From the NCBI GenBank assembly GCA_037129695.1, contig JBAXUL010000023.1, positions 1 through 45,596 of the forward strand: 45,596 bases of DNA. The letters run 5' to 3'. The translations under genes and the position numbers were made by a program. This document shows positions 16,542 to 25,643 of the stretch, piece after piece (positions within the stretch are counted from its first letter, which is position 1; each line of letters opens with the position of its first letter). This stretch comes from CAINVV01 sp037129695 (lineage in GTDB: Bacteria > Bacteroidota > Bacteroidia > Bacteroidales > Prolixibacteraceae). A model generated the notes under the pieces. The model made no database searches, was not told the DNA's origin, and saw only the letters and a list, made by a program, of their open reading frames with translations.

Positions 16542-17102
16542 GTGACCCAATTAGAAGAGATCATATATAAATGCCGGGAGGAGAACAACGGAGCGCAAAC
16601 AGCGTTGTATCGCCTTTTCTCATCAAAGATGTATGGTGTCTGTCTGAGGTATGCCAGAGATTCGGGCGAGGCAGAAGATATTCTTCAGGAAGGTTTCCTC
16701 CGGGTCTTTACCAAAATCAAGCAATTTGAGTTCAAAGGCTCTTTCGAAGGTTGGATGAGGCGGATCATGGTTAACACCGCACTTGAAAAATTCAGAAAGA
16801 ACGACAGGCTCTACCCCGTAGAAGAGATGAGCGTCTACGAATCTGTCGGATGGGTTGATGAAACAATCTCTTCCATCACTGCAGATGATTTGCTTCGGAT
16901 CATACAAGAATTGCCGCCCCGGTACAGAATGGTTTTCAACCTTTACGCCATAGAAGGTTACTCCCATCTGGAAATAGGGGAAATGATGAATATTTCGGAA
17001 GGTACTTCCAAATCGAACTTGTCGAGGGCAAGGGTTATATTACAAAAGAGTGTGGCTGATAATTTCGGAGACGAAAAAAAACTGGTTAAAAAAGTGTTAT
17101 GA
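16542..17102 (+). CDS. ECF-type RNA polymerase sigma factor
   Basis: This protein has about 186 residues and two sigma domains. Region 2 contains LYRLFSSKMYGVCLRYARDSGEAEDILQEGFLRVFTKIKQFEFKG. Region 4 contains LPPRYRMVFNLYAIEGYSHLEIGEMMNISEGTSKSNLSRARVILQK, a helix-turn-helix that reads the -35 element. No sigma-3 domain is present. The GTG at 16542 (V-TQLEEIIYKC) is preferred to a TTG at 16479, because the N terminus then matches usual ECF length. Its stop overlaps the start of the next gene by 4 nt, which encodes the likely membrane-bound anti-sigma partner. Confidence 0.9.
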   Translation: MTQLEEIIYKCREENNGAQTALYRLFSSKMYGVCLRYARDSGEAEDILQEGFLRVFTKIKQFEFKGSFEGWMRRIMVNTALEKFRKNDRLYPVEEMSVYESVGWVDETISSITADDLLRIIQELPPRYRMVFNLYAIEGYSHLEIGEMMNISEGTSKSNLSRARVILQKSVADNFGDEKKLVKKVL

Positions 17103-18463
17103 CAACGGAAAATCATCATATTGATCAACTCTTCAGGGAGAAACTAGGGATTCTGGAAAAGAATCCTCCGGTTGGCCTTTTGGATCAGATCAACCAAAAG
17201 ATGGCGCACCGGGGTAAAGTCAGGCGAATGAACCAGGTAAAAACCGTGATTGGGATAGCCGCTGCCGTGACGCTGATTCTGATGGCAGGATGGTTGACCA
17301 TGGATCAGAACCAGATCGCCAAAAACCAGATGCCAGCGCAAAAAATCGAACAAAATAACTCCCCGGCTGAGGTGAAAACCGAACAGGTGGTCATTGATCT
17401 CAAGACAACTGCGAATCAAGTAGCCATCGGTCAACAATCAAATCAAAAAGGCGCAGCCATCACCACCGGTCAACCTGCAAGATCCGTCAGAAACAACGCC
17501 GAACCCAAACAGAAGATGGTAACGCCAACTGCTTCTGACGAACATAACTTGCTGGCATCCCAGGCCACAACATCGGAAACTGGCACTTCAGTTCAGACTA
17601 CTGAAAATCAGGCAGGAAATGTATCCATTGAGGAGAAGACTACTGCAAAGGAAAAAAGCAAAACTGAAAATGTCTCCAACGGATTCCCGAAGAAAAATAC
17701 ACCGCTTTACTTTGCCGACGCAGGAATAAAAAACCCAACACCTTCAGGAAGATCGGAAAAAGGGAATTGGGGCATTAAAGCAGAATTATCTCCTTCTGTC
17801 TACTCACAGAATGTCTCAGGTGCCACTGCCAGTACGACCCAGCAGAGTACGCTTTCGGGTGGCATGATCGCATCCTACCAGGTAAATAAAAGGCTGAAAG
17901 TAAGTTCCGGTATCAGATTGGCCCAGATGAAACAGGATACGCATACTTCCTATACCTTGAGCCAGACATCCGGTATCACTTATTTACTTCCGGTTGAAAA
18001 GGCTGCCAACCTCGCAGGTGATGTCTCGCTTTATCTGCCGGCCGTTTCCAGCATCGTGTACTCAAATGGAATGAAAACCAATTCCACATCTATTTTCTCA
18101 TCGGATATCTCGCAAGATTTTAAATACCTCGAAGTTCCTGTACAGGCAACTTATAAAATTATCGACACAAAATTGTCACTGGGAGTTACCGGTGGCTTAA
18201 GCACCAATTTTCTGGTTGGGAATTATGCGACCATCACCCAGAATGGTATTAATCTGTCAAAAGGCAATACAGATAACCTGAGAAATATCCTTTATGCAGG
18301 TTCAGCCGGCCTTGAACTGGGTTACGATCTGGGCAAGAATCTGGTACTAACCATTGAACCAAGGGTGAAACAATATTTGAACTCTGTCAGCAGCAACGAT
18401 CAGGTTAGTTACAGACCGATGCAGATGGGTATCTTTACCGGACTTACATTTTCATTCAACTAG
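17099..18463 (+). CDS. putative anti-sigma / outer-membrane beta-barrel fusion protein
   Basis: This 454-residue protein has an unusual layout. Residues 1-47 are a charged cytoplasmic-type segment (IDQLFREKLGILEKNPPVGLLDQINQKM). Residues 48-68 form one strong transmembrane helix (IGIAAAVTLILMAGWL). Residues about 70-220 are a Gln/Thr/Asn/Lys-rich, probably disordered linker. Residues about 224-454 show alternating beta strands ending in GIFTGLTFSFN, typical of a PorT/OmpA-like outer-membrane barrel. It is translationally coupled to an ECF sigma gene, so the N terminus is likely the anti-sigma element. The protein may span both membranes. No classical zinc anti-sigma motif (HxxxCxxC) is present. 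The function is inferred from layout, not homology. Confidence 0.72.
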   Translation: MTTENHHIDQLFREKLGILEKNPPVGLLDQINQKMAHRGKVRRMNQVKTVIGIAAAVTLILMAGWLTMDQNQIAKNQMPAQKIEQNNSPAEVKTEQVVIDLKTTANQVAIGQQSNQKGAAITTGQPARSVRNNAEPKQKMVTPTASDEHNLLASQATTSETGTSVQTTENQAGNVSIEEKTTAKEKSKTENVSNGFPKKNTPLYFADAGIKNPTPSGRSEKGNWGIKAELSPSVYSQNVSGATASTTQQSTLSGGMIASYQVNKRLKVSSGIRLAQMKQDTHTSYTLSQTSGITYLLPVEKAANLAGDVSLYLPAVSSIVYSNGMKTNSTSIFSSDISQDFKYLEVPVQATYKIIDTKLSLGVTGGLSTNFLVGNYATITQNGINLSKGNTDNLRNILYAGSAGLELGYDLGKNLVLTIEPRVKQYLNSVSSNDQVSYRPMQMGIFTGLTFSFN

Positions 18464-18630
18464 GAACGCCCCTCACCTGCTTCCTCGTTCCCCTTTTCCA
18501 CTTCAACATTACGACCCGGCCTTGCTGTTTGGCAACATCAGGCATTCGACACATGATCGAATCGTTGGATAGCTAAATCGTCAAATTACCAAATTGTTTC
18601 CTCCATTTTGAAATTGATCTCACAATCCTT

Positions 18631-18660
18631 TTGACCAAAGAGAGTAAAGAAGTATCTTCG
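18631..18660 (+). promoter_or_regulatory. predicted promoter of the lytic transglycosylase gene
   Basis: TTG (18631-18633), a 19-bp spacer and TATCTTCG (18653-18660) fit the Bacteroidota promoter with one -7 mismatch. The leader would be about 32 nt. Confidence 0.5.
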
Positions 18661-18695
18661 CGGATTAATCCGGTTGCTAATTTTCAAAGTACAAA

Positions 18696-19649
18696 ATGAT
18701 GCTCAAAAATAGATTTTCCCTTGCAAAGCTGGCCATGGTCTTCTCTATGATAGCTGTAGGAGTGATTTCCTGCGGACTCTTCATCAACTCAAGTCCGGAA
18801 AAGCCTCCTGTTGTTGAAGTGCCCCATCAATACAATACCCCTGTACCCATTCCAACATCACTTGAGTTCGCCGGAGAAAAGATCTCCCTCGAAAATTTTG
18901 ATGTACGCGAGTCTCTTGACCGTGAGTTGCTGGTAAACAGCTATTTCCAGTCTCAAACGATTCTTTACCTGAAAAAGGCCAGGCGTTATTTCCAGGTGAT
19001 TGAACCCATTCTAAAGCAAAACAACATTCCCGACGACTTTAAATATCTCTCCCTGGCAGAAAGTGGGTTTCAGGAAAAAATTGTCTCCCCCGCCGGAGCC
19101 ACAGGATTGTGGCAACTGATGAAAAAAGCAGCAGCTGAAAATGGGCTCGAAGTCGGCACCGAAGTGGATGAACGCTACAACATGGAAAAATCGACCCAGG
19201 CAGCCTGTAAATACCTGAACCATGCCTACCATGTTTATGGCAGCTGGATCATCGTTGCTGCTTCGTACAACGCGGGAGTCAATGGAATCAAGCGACAAGC
19301 CGAATTTCAGGACAGCCGCAACTATTTTGACCTGTATCTGAATGACGAGACTTCAAGGTATGTTTACCGTATTCTTGCGCTCAAGCAGATCATGGAGAAT
19401 CCTGAAAAATATGGATTCAAAGTATCGGAAGAAGAGAGGTATCCCATCCTGAAATACAAAGAGATCACACTGAGCGGCAGTGTCAGTAATTTGGCAGAAT
19501 ACGCACACAAACAAGGAATTAATTATAAGTTGCTTAAATATTTTAATCCCTGGCTAAGGCAATCTTCACTTAAAAATCCTTCCAAAAAGAGTTATGTGCT
19601 TAAAATCCCCGAACCCGGAACACGCACATTTGAATTGGAAAAAAATTGA
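18696..19649 (+). CDS. lytic murein transglycosylase (SLT / MltD-like lipoprotein)
   Basis: This 317-residue lipoprotein has lipobox VGVISC with Cys26. Residues about 105-235 form a goose-lysozyme-like SLT domain: catalytic Glu122 in LSLAESGFQ, then SPAGATGLWQLM, RYNMEKSTQAACKYLN and ASYNAGVNGIKRQ. These enzymes cleave the MurNAc-GlcNAc bond of peptidoglycan to form 1,6-anhydro ends. The C terminus (about 262-310) resembles a single LysM-like wall-binding motif (GSVSNLAEYAHKQGINYKLLKYFNPWL). It ends 11 bp before the uvrA ATG. A role in wall remodelling fits the cell-wall gene content of the window. Confidence 0.88.
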   Translation: MMLKNRFSLAKLAMVFSMIAVGVISCGLFINSSPEKPPVVEVPHQYNTPVPIPTSLEFAGEKISLENFDVRESLDRELLVNSYFQSQTILYLKKARRYFQVIEPILKQNNIPDDFKYLSLAESGFQEKIVSPAGATGLWQLMKKAAAENGLEVGTEVDERYNMEKSTQAACKYLNHAYHVYGSWIIVAASYNAGVNGIKRQAEFQDSRNYFDLYLNDETSRYVYRILALKQIMENPEKYGFKVSEEERYPILKYKEITLSGSVSNLAEYAHKQGINYKLLKYFNPWLRQSSLKNPSKKSYVLKIPEPGTRTFELEKN

Positions 19650-19660
19650 ACCTGATCTCC

Positions 19661-22501
19661 ATGGAAGGCGAAGAAAAAATTGTTGTCAGGGGAGCCAGAG
19701 AGCATAACCTGAAAAATATTAATGTTTCCATTCCCCGCAACAAGTTGACGGTCATCACCGGCTTGAGTGGAAGCGGAAAGTCATCACTGGCTTTCGACAC
19801 CATTTATGCGGAGGGGCAACGCAGGTACATCGAGACCTTCTCGGCTTATGCCAGAAGCTTTCTGGGTAACATGGAACGCCCGGATGTGGACGAGATCACC
19901 GGCTTGAGTCCGGTCATCTCAATCGAACAAAAAACCACCAACAAGAATCCGCGGTCAACAGTTGGCACCGTGACAGAAATCTATGATTTCTTACGTCTTC
20001 TTTTCGCAAGGGCAGGAGAGGCTTTCTCCTACAATACCGGAGAAAAGATGGTGAAATACAGCGATGATCAAATCATCGATCTGATCATTGAAAATTACAG
20101 CGAAAAACGTGCCATTTTGCTGGCACCCGTCGTGAAAGGTCGTAAAGGGCACTATCGCGAGCTCTTTGAGCAGATTCGAAGAAGAGGATTCCTGCATGCC
20201 AGGGTGGACGGTGTGATCACGGAGCTATCCCACGGATACAAAGTGGACAGGTACAAGGGCCACAACATAGAAATGGTGATCGACAAACTCGTGGTAGAGG
20301 AAAAAGACAGGAAACGGTTGCGGGAATCGCTCGAACGGGCCATGAAGCACGGAGAAGGGATTGTGATGATCCTGGATCCGGATAAGGACACTGTGCGCTA
20401 TTTCTCCCGACACCTGATGTGTCCGACCACAGGAATCTCCTACAACGATCCTGCCCCGCACAGCTTTTCATTCAATTCTCCCAAAGGCGCCTGTCAGACA
20501 TGCAACGGCCTGGGGGAGATCAACGAGATTGACTTTGCCAAGATTGTCCCCGACCCCTCATTGTCGATTACCCAGGGAGGTATTGCTCCGCTGGGACCCT
20601 ACAAAAACACCCTGATATTCTGGCAAATAGAAGCCCTGGCCGAAAAATACAACTTCACCCTTAAAACACCCGTTGGCGAGATCGATGAAGCCGTTTTGAA
20701 TGCCATACTTCATGGCACCGGCGAGCGAATTCAATTAAAGAATTCCCCACTGGGAAGTTCGATCGATTACATGATGACCTACGAGGGGATCGTCAAATAC
20801 GTGGTCAACGAAAAAAGCGACAACCTATCAAAAAGTGCCCAGAAATGGGCAGATTCGTTTCATAAAACTTGCAGGTGCCCCGAGTGCAAAGGTCAGCGAT
20901 TGCAGAAAGAACCGCTTCATTTCATGATTGACGGCAAGAATATCGCTCAACTGGCACAAATGGATATCAGCCAGCTCTCTGTCTTCTTTACAGGAATCGG
21001 GGAAAGGATGAGTAAAAGGCAGTTGTTAATTGCCACAGAAGTGAACAAGGAGATCGTAACCCGACTGAGTTTTCTGCTGGATGTAGGATTAAACTACCTT
21101 TCCCTCGACAGGCCTTCCGCGAGCCTGTCAGGAGGCGAGTCTCAACGCATCCGTCTGGCCACCCAAATCGGCTCTCAACTGGTGAACGTTCTTTATATCC
21201 TGGATGAACCCAGTATCGGACTTCACCACCGCGACAACCTAAGGCTGATCAGATCACTTCAGCAACTCAGAGATACCGGTAACTCAGTCATTGTGGTAGA
21301 ACACGACCGTGACATGATGCTTCAGGCAGATTATCTGATCGATATGGGACCACATGCCGGCCGTTTCGGCGGAGAGATTGTTGCTGCAGGCACACCGGCA
21401 GAAGTGCTGAAAATTGACACTTTGACCTCCCAATACCTGACCGGACAAAAAGAAATATCAGTGCCTGCGGTTCGCAGGACCGGCAACGGAAAAATCCTGT
21501 CGCTGAAAGGAGCAACCGGCAACAATCTTAAATCGATAGATGCCGACTTTCCGCTCGGAAAATTTATTTGTGTGACCGGTGTCTCAGGAAGTGGCAAATC
21601 GACTTTAATCAATGAAACCCTGCTGCCAATTCTGAGTCAGCATTTTTTCAAGTCGCTCGACGATCCACTGCCCTACGGTTCTATTGTCGGCATCGAACAT
21701 CTCGACAAAGTGGTACAGGTCGATCAGTCGCCAATAGGCCGGACACCCAGGTCCAACCCAGTGACTTACTGCGGAGTGTTTACTGAAATCAGGACCCTTT
21801 TCACTTTGCTGCCTGAAGCTAAAATACGGGGCTACAAACCCGGGCGTTTCTCTTTCAACGTGAAAGGCGGACGTTGTGAAGCGTGTGAAGGCGCCGGACT
21901 GAAAACCATTGAAATGAATTTTCTGCCTGATGTTTACGTGCATTGTGACAAATGCAACGGCAGGCGCTACAACCGGGAAACACTTGAAATCAGATACAAG
22001 GGAAAATCGATCAGTGATGTACTGGATATGACCATTCAGCAGGGAGTCACCTTCTTTGAAAACATACCTTCCATCTCGCATAAACTCAAAACCATCGAAG
22101 AGGTGGGACTGGGATACATCACGCTGGGTCAGGCTTCCACCACCCTTTCAGGTGGAGAAGCCCAGCGGGTCAAGCTGGCCACGGAACTTAGCAAAAGGGA
22201 TACCGGACGTACCCTGTATATTCTGGATGAACCGACCACAGGTCTGCACTTTGAAGACATCAGGGTACTGCTCTGTGTCCTCGACAAACTGGTAGAACGC
22301 GGGAATACGGTGATTGTCATCGAACACAATATGGAGGTAATAAAAATGGCAGACCACATCATCGATATTGGACCGGAGGGCGGCCGTGAAGGTGGACATG
22401 TACTTTGCTCAGGGACTCCTGAAGATATTGCACAAAACGAGGTGTCGTATACCGCTAAATATCTCAGTGAAGAACTCGGGAACAAGGTCAAGATAAAATG
22501 A
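19661..22501 (+). CDS. uvrA: excinuclease ABC subunit A
   Basis: This 946-residue damage-recognition ATPase of nucleotide excision repair works with UvrB and UvrC. It has tandem ABC ATPase units: Walker A GLSGSGKSS near residue 32 and GVSGSGKST near 645, with signatures LSGGESQRIRLA and LSGGEAQRVKLA and Walker B segments ending ILDEPS and ILDEPT. Zinc modules are seen as CPTTG ... CQTC, CRCPECKG and CEACEGAG ... CDKCNGRR. It is full length. The ATG at 19661 is chosen over a TTG at 19646 because family members begin shortly before KIVVRGAREHNLKN. It may be read through from the transglycosylase gene. Confidence 0.97.
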   Translation: MEGEEKIVVRGAREHNLKNINVSIPRNKLTVITGLSGSGKSSLAFDTIYAEGQRRYIETFSAYARSFLGNMERPDVDEITGLSPVISIEQKTTNKNPRSTVGTVTEIYDFLRLLFARAGEAFSYNTGEKMVKYSDDQIIDLIIENYSEKRAILLAPVVKGRKGHYRELFEQIRRRGFLHARVDGVITELSHGYKVDRYKGHNIEMVIDKLVVEEKDRKRLRESLERAMKHGEGIVMILDPDKDTVRYFSRHLMCPTTGISYNDPAPHSFSFNSPKGACQTCNGLGEINEIDFAKIVPDPSLSITQGGIAPLGPYKNTLIFWQIEALAEKYNFTLKTPVGEIDEAVLNAILHGTGERIQLKNSPLGSSIDYMMTYEGIVKYVVNEKSDNLSKSAQKWADSFHKTCRCPECKGQRLQKEPLHFMIDGKNIAQLAQMDISQLSVFFTGIGERMSKRQLLIATEVNKEIVTRLSFLLDVGLNYLSLDRPSASLSGGESQRIRLATQIGSQLVNVLYILDEPSIGLHHRDNLRLIRSLQQLRDTGNSVIVVEHDRDMMLQADYLIDMGPHAGRFGGEIVAAGTPAEVLKIDTLTSQYLTGQKEISVPAVRRTGNGKILSLKGATGNNLKSIDADFPLGKFICVTGVSGSGKSTLINETLLPILSQHFFKSLDDPLPYGSIVGIEHLDKVVQVDQSPIGRTPRSNPVTYCGVFTEIRTLFTLLPEAKIRGYKPGRFSFNVKGGRCEACEGAGLKTIEMNFLPDVYVHCDKCNGRRYNRETLEIRYKGKSISDVLDMTIQQGVTFFENIPSISHKLKTIEEVGLGYITLGQASTTLSGGEAQRVKLATELSKRDTGRTLYILDEPTTGLHFEDIRVLLCVLDKLVERGNTVIVIEHNMEVIKMADHIIDIGPEGGREGGHVLCSGTPEDIAQNEVSYTAKYLSEELGNKVKIK

Positions 22502-22626
22502 TGATGTAATTTCAGCATCCGGTGCCTGATGAAAAACCAATAATTAAGAATTTAGGCAGTGGCTTTCTTTTTCCGATCATCCTGCCTTTTCGCAAATTGC
22601 ATAAAAATAATATCTTCGTAAAAATT

Positions 22627-22896
22627 ATGACCAAGCCGGATCCCATCATCATAGAAATGTTCTATACGTTAACCTGTCCAAACTGCCGGGTGATGAAAAG
22701 AATGTTACAGGAAGTTTTGCCTGAATTTGGTGACAAATTCAAACTTGAAACCACCCTTGCCAATTTGCCAATTGGCATGATCAGAACCATGAAACTTGGG
22801 ATCTTTGCGGTGCCGACACTTTTGATAGACCATAAAATTGTTTACAGGGAAGTCCCTTCAAAACAAGAATTGTTGAATAAACTTAATACATATTGA
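22627..22896 (+). CDS. small thioredoxin-fold protein
   Basis: This 89-residue protein has the redox motif TLTCPNCRVMKRML (CPNC, about residues 16-19) and the cis-proline loop FAVPTLLID. It looks like a minimal thioredoxin/glutaredoxin domain without signal peptide, so it is probably a cytosolic disulfide reductase or redox sensor. The ATG at 22627 is preferred to a GTG at 22522, whose extension resembles no thioredoxin N terminus. A TATCTTCG box (22611-22618) lies just before it. The next gene begins 2 bp after its stop, suggesting a two-gene unit. Confidence 0.75.
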   Translation: MTKPDPIIIEMFYTLTCPNCRVMKRMLQEVLPEFGDKFKLETTLANLPIGMIRTMKLGIFAVPTLLIDHKIVYREVPSKQELLNKLNTY

Positions 22897-22898
22897 AC

Positions 22899-23126
22899 AT
22901 GGAAGCGAAGAAAAAATTAAGATGTCCGCTGGGTGTACCGGGAGGTATCATCGCAGCCCTGATTGGTTTAGGAGGTATCATTTGCAGTGTGATCTATTCC
23001 AACTGGCCAATGCTGGCCATTTCGCTGGCATTGTTCCTGATTGCAGGACCATTTGTCCGCATTACCATGATGGTGCATTCCGCCAATGACCGCCTCGACG
23101 AACTCGAGAGTAAAATCAACAAGTAA
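22899..23126 (+). CDS. small two-helix membrane protein
   Basis: This 75-residue protein has two predicted transmembrane helices (about 15-33, GGIIAALIGLGGIICSVIYS, and 36-55, MLAISLALFLIAGPFVRI) and a charged C-terminal tail (ANDRLDELESKINK). I do not recognise the family. It follows the thioredoxin-like gene with no gap, so the two may work together. A strong terminator follows immediately. The ATG at 22899 is preferred to the TTG two codons earlier. Confidence 0.65.
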   Translation: MEAKKKLRCPLGVPGGIIAALIGLGGIICSVIYSNWPMLAISLALFLIAGPFVRITMMVHSANDRLDELESKINK

Positions 23127-23144
23127 TCTTTACTGTATCAATGG

Positions 23145-23174
23145 AAAAGCCACGATGACCGTCGTGGCTTTTTT
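23145..23174 (+). terminator. rho-independent terminator
   Basis: AAAAGCCACGA (23145-23155) pairs perfectly with TCGTGGCTTTT (23162-23172) across a 6-nt loop. It is followed by further Ts. It ends the thioredoxin / membrane-protein unit. Confidence 0.9.
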
Positions 23175-23230
23175 ATTGACACCCTCTTAAATTATGCTGA
23201 TCAGGACATCCATTGAAAACAAATTCTGAG

Positions 23231-23238
23231 TATTTTTG
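23231..23238 (+). promoter_or_regulatory. predicted -7 element directly before the nucleoside kinase ATG
   Basis: TATTTTTG ends 3 bp before the ATG at 23242. Like the tdk promoter, this places the predicted transcription start at or next to the start codon. A TTG at 23213-23215 is 15 bp upstream, closer than ideal. Confidence 0.4.
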
Positions 23239-23241
23239 AGT

Positions 23242-24906
23242 ATGAAGAACATCGAAATTTACTGCATCAATACCGGTGCCAGCGAAACTTTTCCGCTTGG
23301 GACTACGCTGGCGGAGATTGCCACCAGATTGGGAATAGAACTGGAGGGGCCTGTTTGTGGCGCCTACGTAAACCACAGGGTTAAACCGATGGATTTCGAG
23401 CTGGTTAAACCAAAGCAGATCGAATTTTTCGATTATTCCATGCGTGATGGTCAGCGGATGTACCTTCGTACCCTTTCATTTATATTTTTTGTGGCGGTAA
23501 AAAATCTCTGGCCTGAAGCCAGGCTGAGGATAGATCATGCCATCTCCAAAGGCTATTATTGCAGTCTGGAAGATTTGGATCATCCATTGAATGAAGAAGA
23601 TATCTGGATCATCAAAGAGGAGATGAAAAGCATCATCAAAAAAAACCTTCCTGTCGAGCGCAAAACCCTTTTGACCGACAAGGCGGTGGAATTGTATGAG
23701 AAGGAGGGCCTGACAAGAAAAGCTGAATTATTTAAAGCCTATGGCAGGTTATACGCTCCTGTTTTTGAATTGGATGGTCATTTCAATTTCTTCTATGGTC
23801 ACCTGCTCAACTCCACCGGTCAAGTCACCAAATTCGGTTTAGAGAAATACTACGACGGGATGTTACTCCGCTTTCCAAAACCTGAGAATATCGACGAACT
23901 CGAACCTGCCATCGAACAGGATCAGCTTTTTGGCATTTTCAGGGAACACAAACAAAGAGCCAACATTTTGGGAGTTAGCGACATATCTCACCTCAACCAG
24001 ATTACTGACGCTGGCGAGGCCGGAAATGTAATCAAAGTATCAGAAGCCCTGCATGAAAAGAAAATAGCGGAGATTGCAACTATTATTACAGAAAAACACG
24101 AGAAAGTAAATATCGTATTGATAGCCGGTCCGTCCAGCTCGGGAAAAACGACCTTCAGCAAACGACTCAGCGTGCAACTTGCCGTAAATGGCCTTCATGC
24201 CATTCAAATCTCACTTGATGATTTTTTTGTCGATCGTCAGCACACACCCCTCGATGAAAATGGAGGTTTCGACTATGAGGCGCTTGAGGCCATCGACGTC
24301 CCTTACTTCAACAAGATTCTTCTCCAATTACTGGATGGGGAGCAGGTTGAACTGCCCCGGTTTGATTTCCAGTCGGGTGAGCGCATTTTCAGGGGTGATT
24401 TACTCCAAATGAGCAAAGACAACATCCTGATTATTGAAGGAATTCACGGACTCAATCCCGGACTAATTCCTATGATCGATCCGGAGCGTATTTTTAAAAT
24501 TTTCATCTCCGCCCTCACCCAGATCTCTTTCGACGAACACACATACATTCCTACCACAGACAACCGGTTGCTGAGACGAATGATCCGTGATGCAAAATAC
24601 AGGGGATACAGCGCTTCCAGTACGATCAAGCGCTGGCCTAGTGTCCGGAGGGGGGAAGACAAGCATATATTCCCTTACCAGGAAAACGCAGATATCATGT
24701 TCAACTCTGCATTGGTATATGAACTGGCAGTCCTGAAAAGATATGCGAATACGCTGCTCAAATCAGTGAAAGAAAACGAACCTGAATACGCTGAAGCAGT
24801 CAGGCTTCTGATATTTATTTCTTACTTCAGTTTTATACCGGAGACGGAAATACCGCCTACTTCAGTGCTGAGAGAATTTCTGGGCGGCAGTAGTTTCGAT
24901 TATTGA
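23242..24906 (+). CDS. nucleoside kinase with TGS-like N terminus and uridine-kinase domain
   Basis: This 554-residue protein starts with a TGS/threonyl-tRNA-synthetase-like region (about 1-180: IEIYCINTGASETFPLGTTLAEIATRLG, later RIDHAISKGYY). The second half (about 285-490) is a uridine kinase / phosphoribulokinase-type P-loop kinase with Walker A GPSSSGKT at 296-303, SLDDFFVDR, FDYEALEAID and a lid with RRMIRDAKYRGYSA. Such kinases salvage nucleosides by 5'-phosphorylation; the TGS region may sense or bind RNA or nucleotides. The ATG at 23242 is preferred to a TTG two codons earlier. Its 3' end overlaps the convergent yceI gene by 7 bp. Confidence 0.88.
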   Translation: MKNIEIYCINTGASETFPLGTTLAEIATRLGIELEGPVCGAYVNHRVKPMDFELVKPKQIEFFDYSMRDGQRMYLRTLSFIFFVAVKNLWPEARLRIDHAISKGYYCSLEDLDHPLNEEDIWIIKEEMKSIIKKNLPVERKTLLTDKAVELYEKEGLTRKAELFKAYGRLYAPVFELDGHFNFFYGHLLNSTGQVTKFGLEKYYDGMLLRFPKPENIDELEPAIEQDQLFGIFREHKQRANILGVSDISHLNQITDAGEAGNVIKVSEALHEKKIAEIATIITEKHEKVNIVLIAGPSSSGKTTFSKRLSVQLAVNGLHAIQISLDDFFVDRQHTPLDENGGFDYEALEAIDVPYFNKILLQLLDGEQVELPRFDFQSGERIFRGDLLQMSKDNILIIEGIHGLNPGLIPMIDPERIFKIFISALTQISFDEHTYIPTTDNRLLRRMIRDAKYRGYSASSTIKRWPSVRRGEDKHIFPYQENADIMFNSALVYELAVLKRYANTLLKSVKENEPEYAEAVRLLIFISYFSFIPETEIPPTSVLREFLGGSSFDY

Positions 24907-25442
24907 TAGGATACCTTAAATTCCAGTTTGAAATCGTCATTGGTACTGATTCCCATCAGTGTTGGCGGATCAATTTTAAATTGGGTCATCTTGAGGTTGA
25001 AATCACCCGCAAAGATGAGTTTATTGCCTTCACGCGTTAGTTTTCCCTTCAGGGCAACCGGCTGACTGATTCCGTGAAAAGTCACATTTCCGCTAGAAGT
25101 AAAATCACTGCCATCAATGGTTACTGAAGTACTTACGTAAGTGACGTTCGGATATTTTATTGCCTCTGTTACCTCCATCATGTGTGAATCACGATTGGCA
25201 TTTTTACTGTCAAAGGTAGATACCTTGGCAGAAACTGCAACCTGAAAAATGGTTGTTCGCGCTTCATCCATCAGAAGAATTGAGTTAATCTCCTTGCTTT
25301 CACCCGTCCATTCATGCAAAGGGTGTTTCATTGAGTATACTACGGACGATTCCTCTTTGATACAATTGACTTTTACCTTATTCTGAGCAAATACACTGAC
25401 GACCAATAGCAGGCCAATCAATAGAGTTCCAAGTTTTTTCAT
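24900..25442 (-). CDS. yceI: YceI-family secreted protein
   Basis: This 180-residue protein has a signal peptide (1-19, ...LLVVSVFAQ). A YceI lipocalin-like barrel follows: EESSVVYSMKHPLHEWTGES, SFDSKNANRDSHMMEVTEAIKYPNVTYVS, TSSGNVTFHGISQPVALKGKLTREG and LKMTQFKIDPPTLMG. Known members bind a polyisoprenoid or quinone-like lipid in the barrel. The gene upstream on the same strand encodes a b561-like membrane protein, echoing the yceJ-yceI pair of E. coli. A terminator between them indicates separate transcripts here. Confidence 0.88.
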   Translation of the reverse strand: MKKLGTLLIGLLLVVSVFAQNKVKVNCIKEESSVVYSMKHPLHEWTGESKEINSILLMDEARTTIFQVAVSAKVSTFDSKNANRDSHMMEVTEAIKYPNVTYVSTSVTIDGSDFTSSGNVTFHGISQPVALKGKLTREGNKLIFAGDFNLKMTQFKIDPPTLMGISTNDDFKLEFKVSYQ

Positions 25443-25568
25443 AGTATGAGATTTTATTGGGGATACGTTTTTCTTCAGGTAAGGTTTCCCATAAATTACT
25501 GCAATCCCGAAATCTTAACTTTTATTACGGATTCTAACTGGATTTTGGATTTTACGTGCTTCGACCAT

Positions 25569-25618
25569 AAAAAAATTGCGGCCTTTGTGGGAGAATAATC
25601 TCACACAAAGGCCGCAAT
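25569..25618 (-). terminator. strong rho-independent terminator
   Basis: A 15-bp stem (25575-25589 with 25604-25618) continues after one mismatch with 4 more pairs and a 4-nt loop. On the minus strand it is followed by a run of seven Ts (25575-25569, sharing one base with the stem). It ends transcription of the b561-like gene before yceI. Confidence 0.9.
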
Positions 25619-25643
25619 ACAGAGGCAAAGATCAATAATCAGC

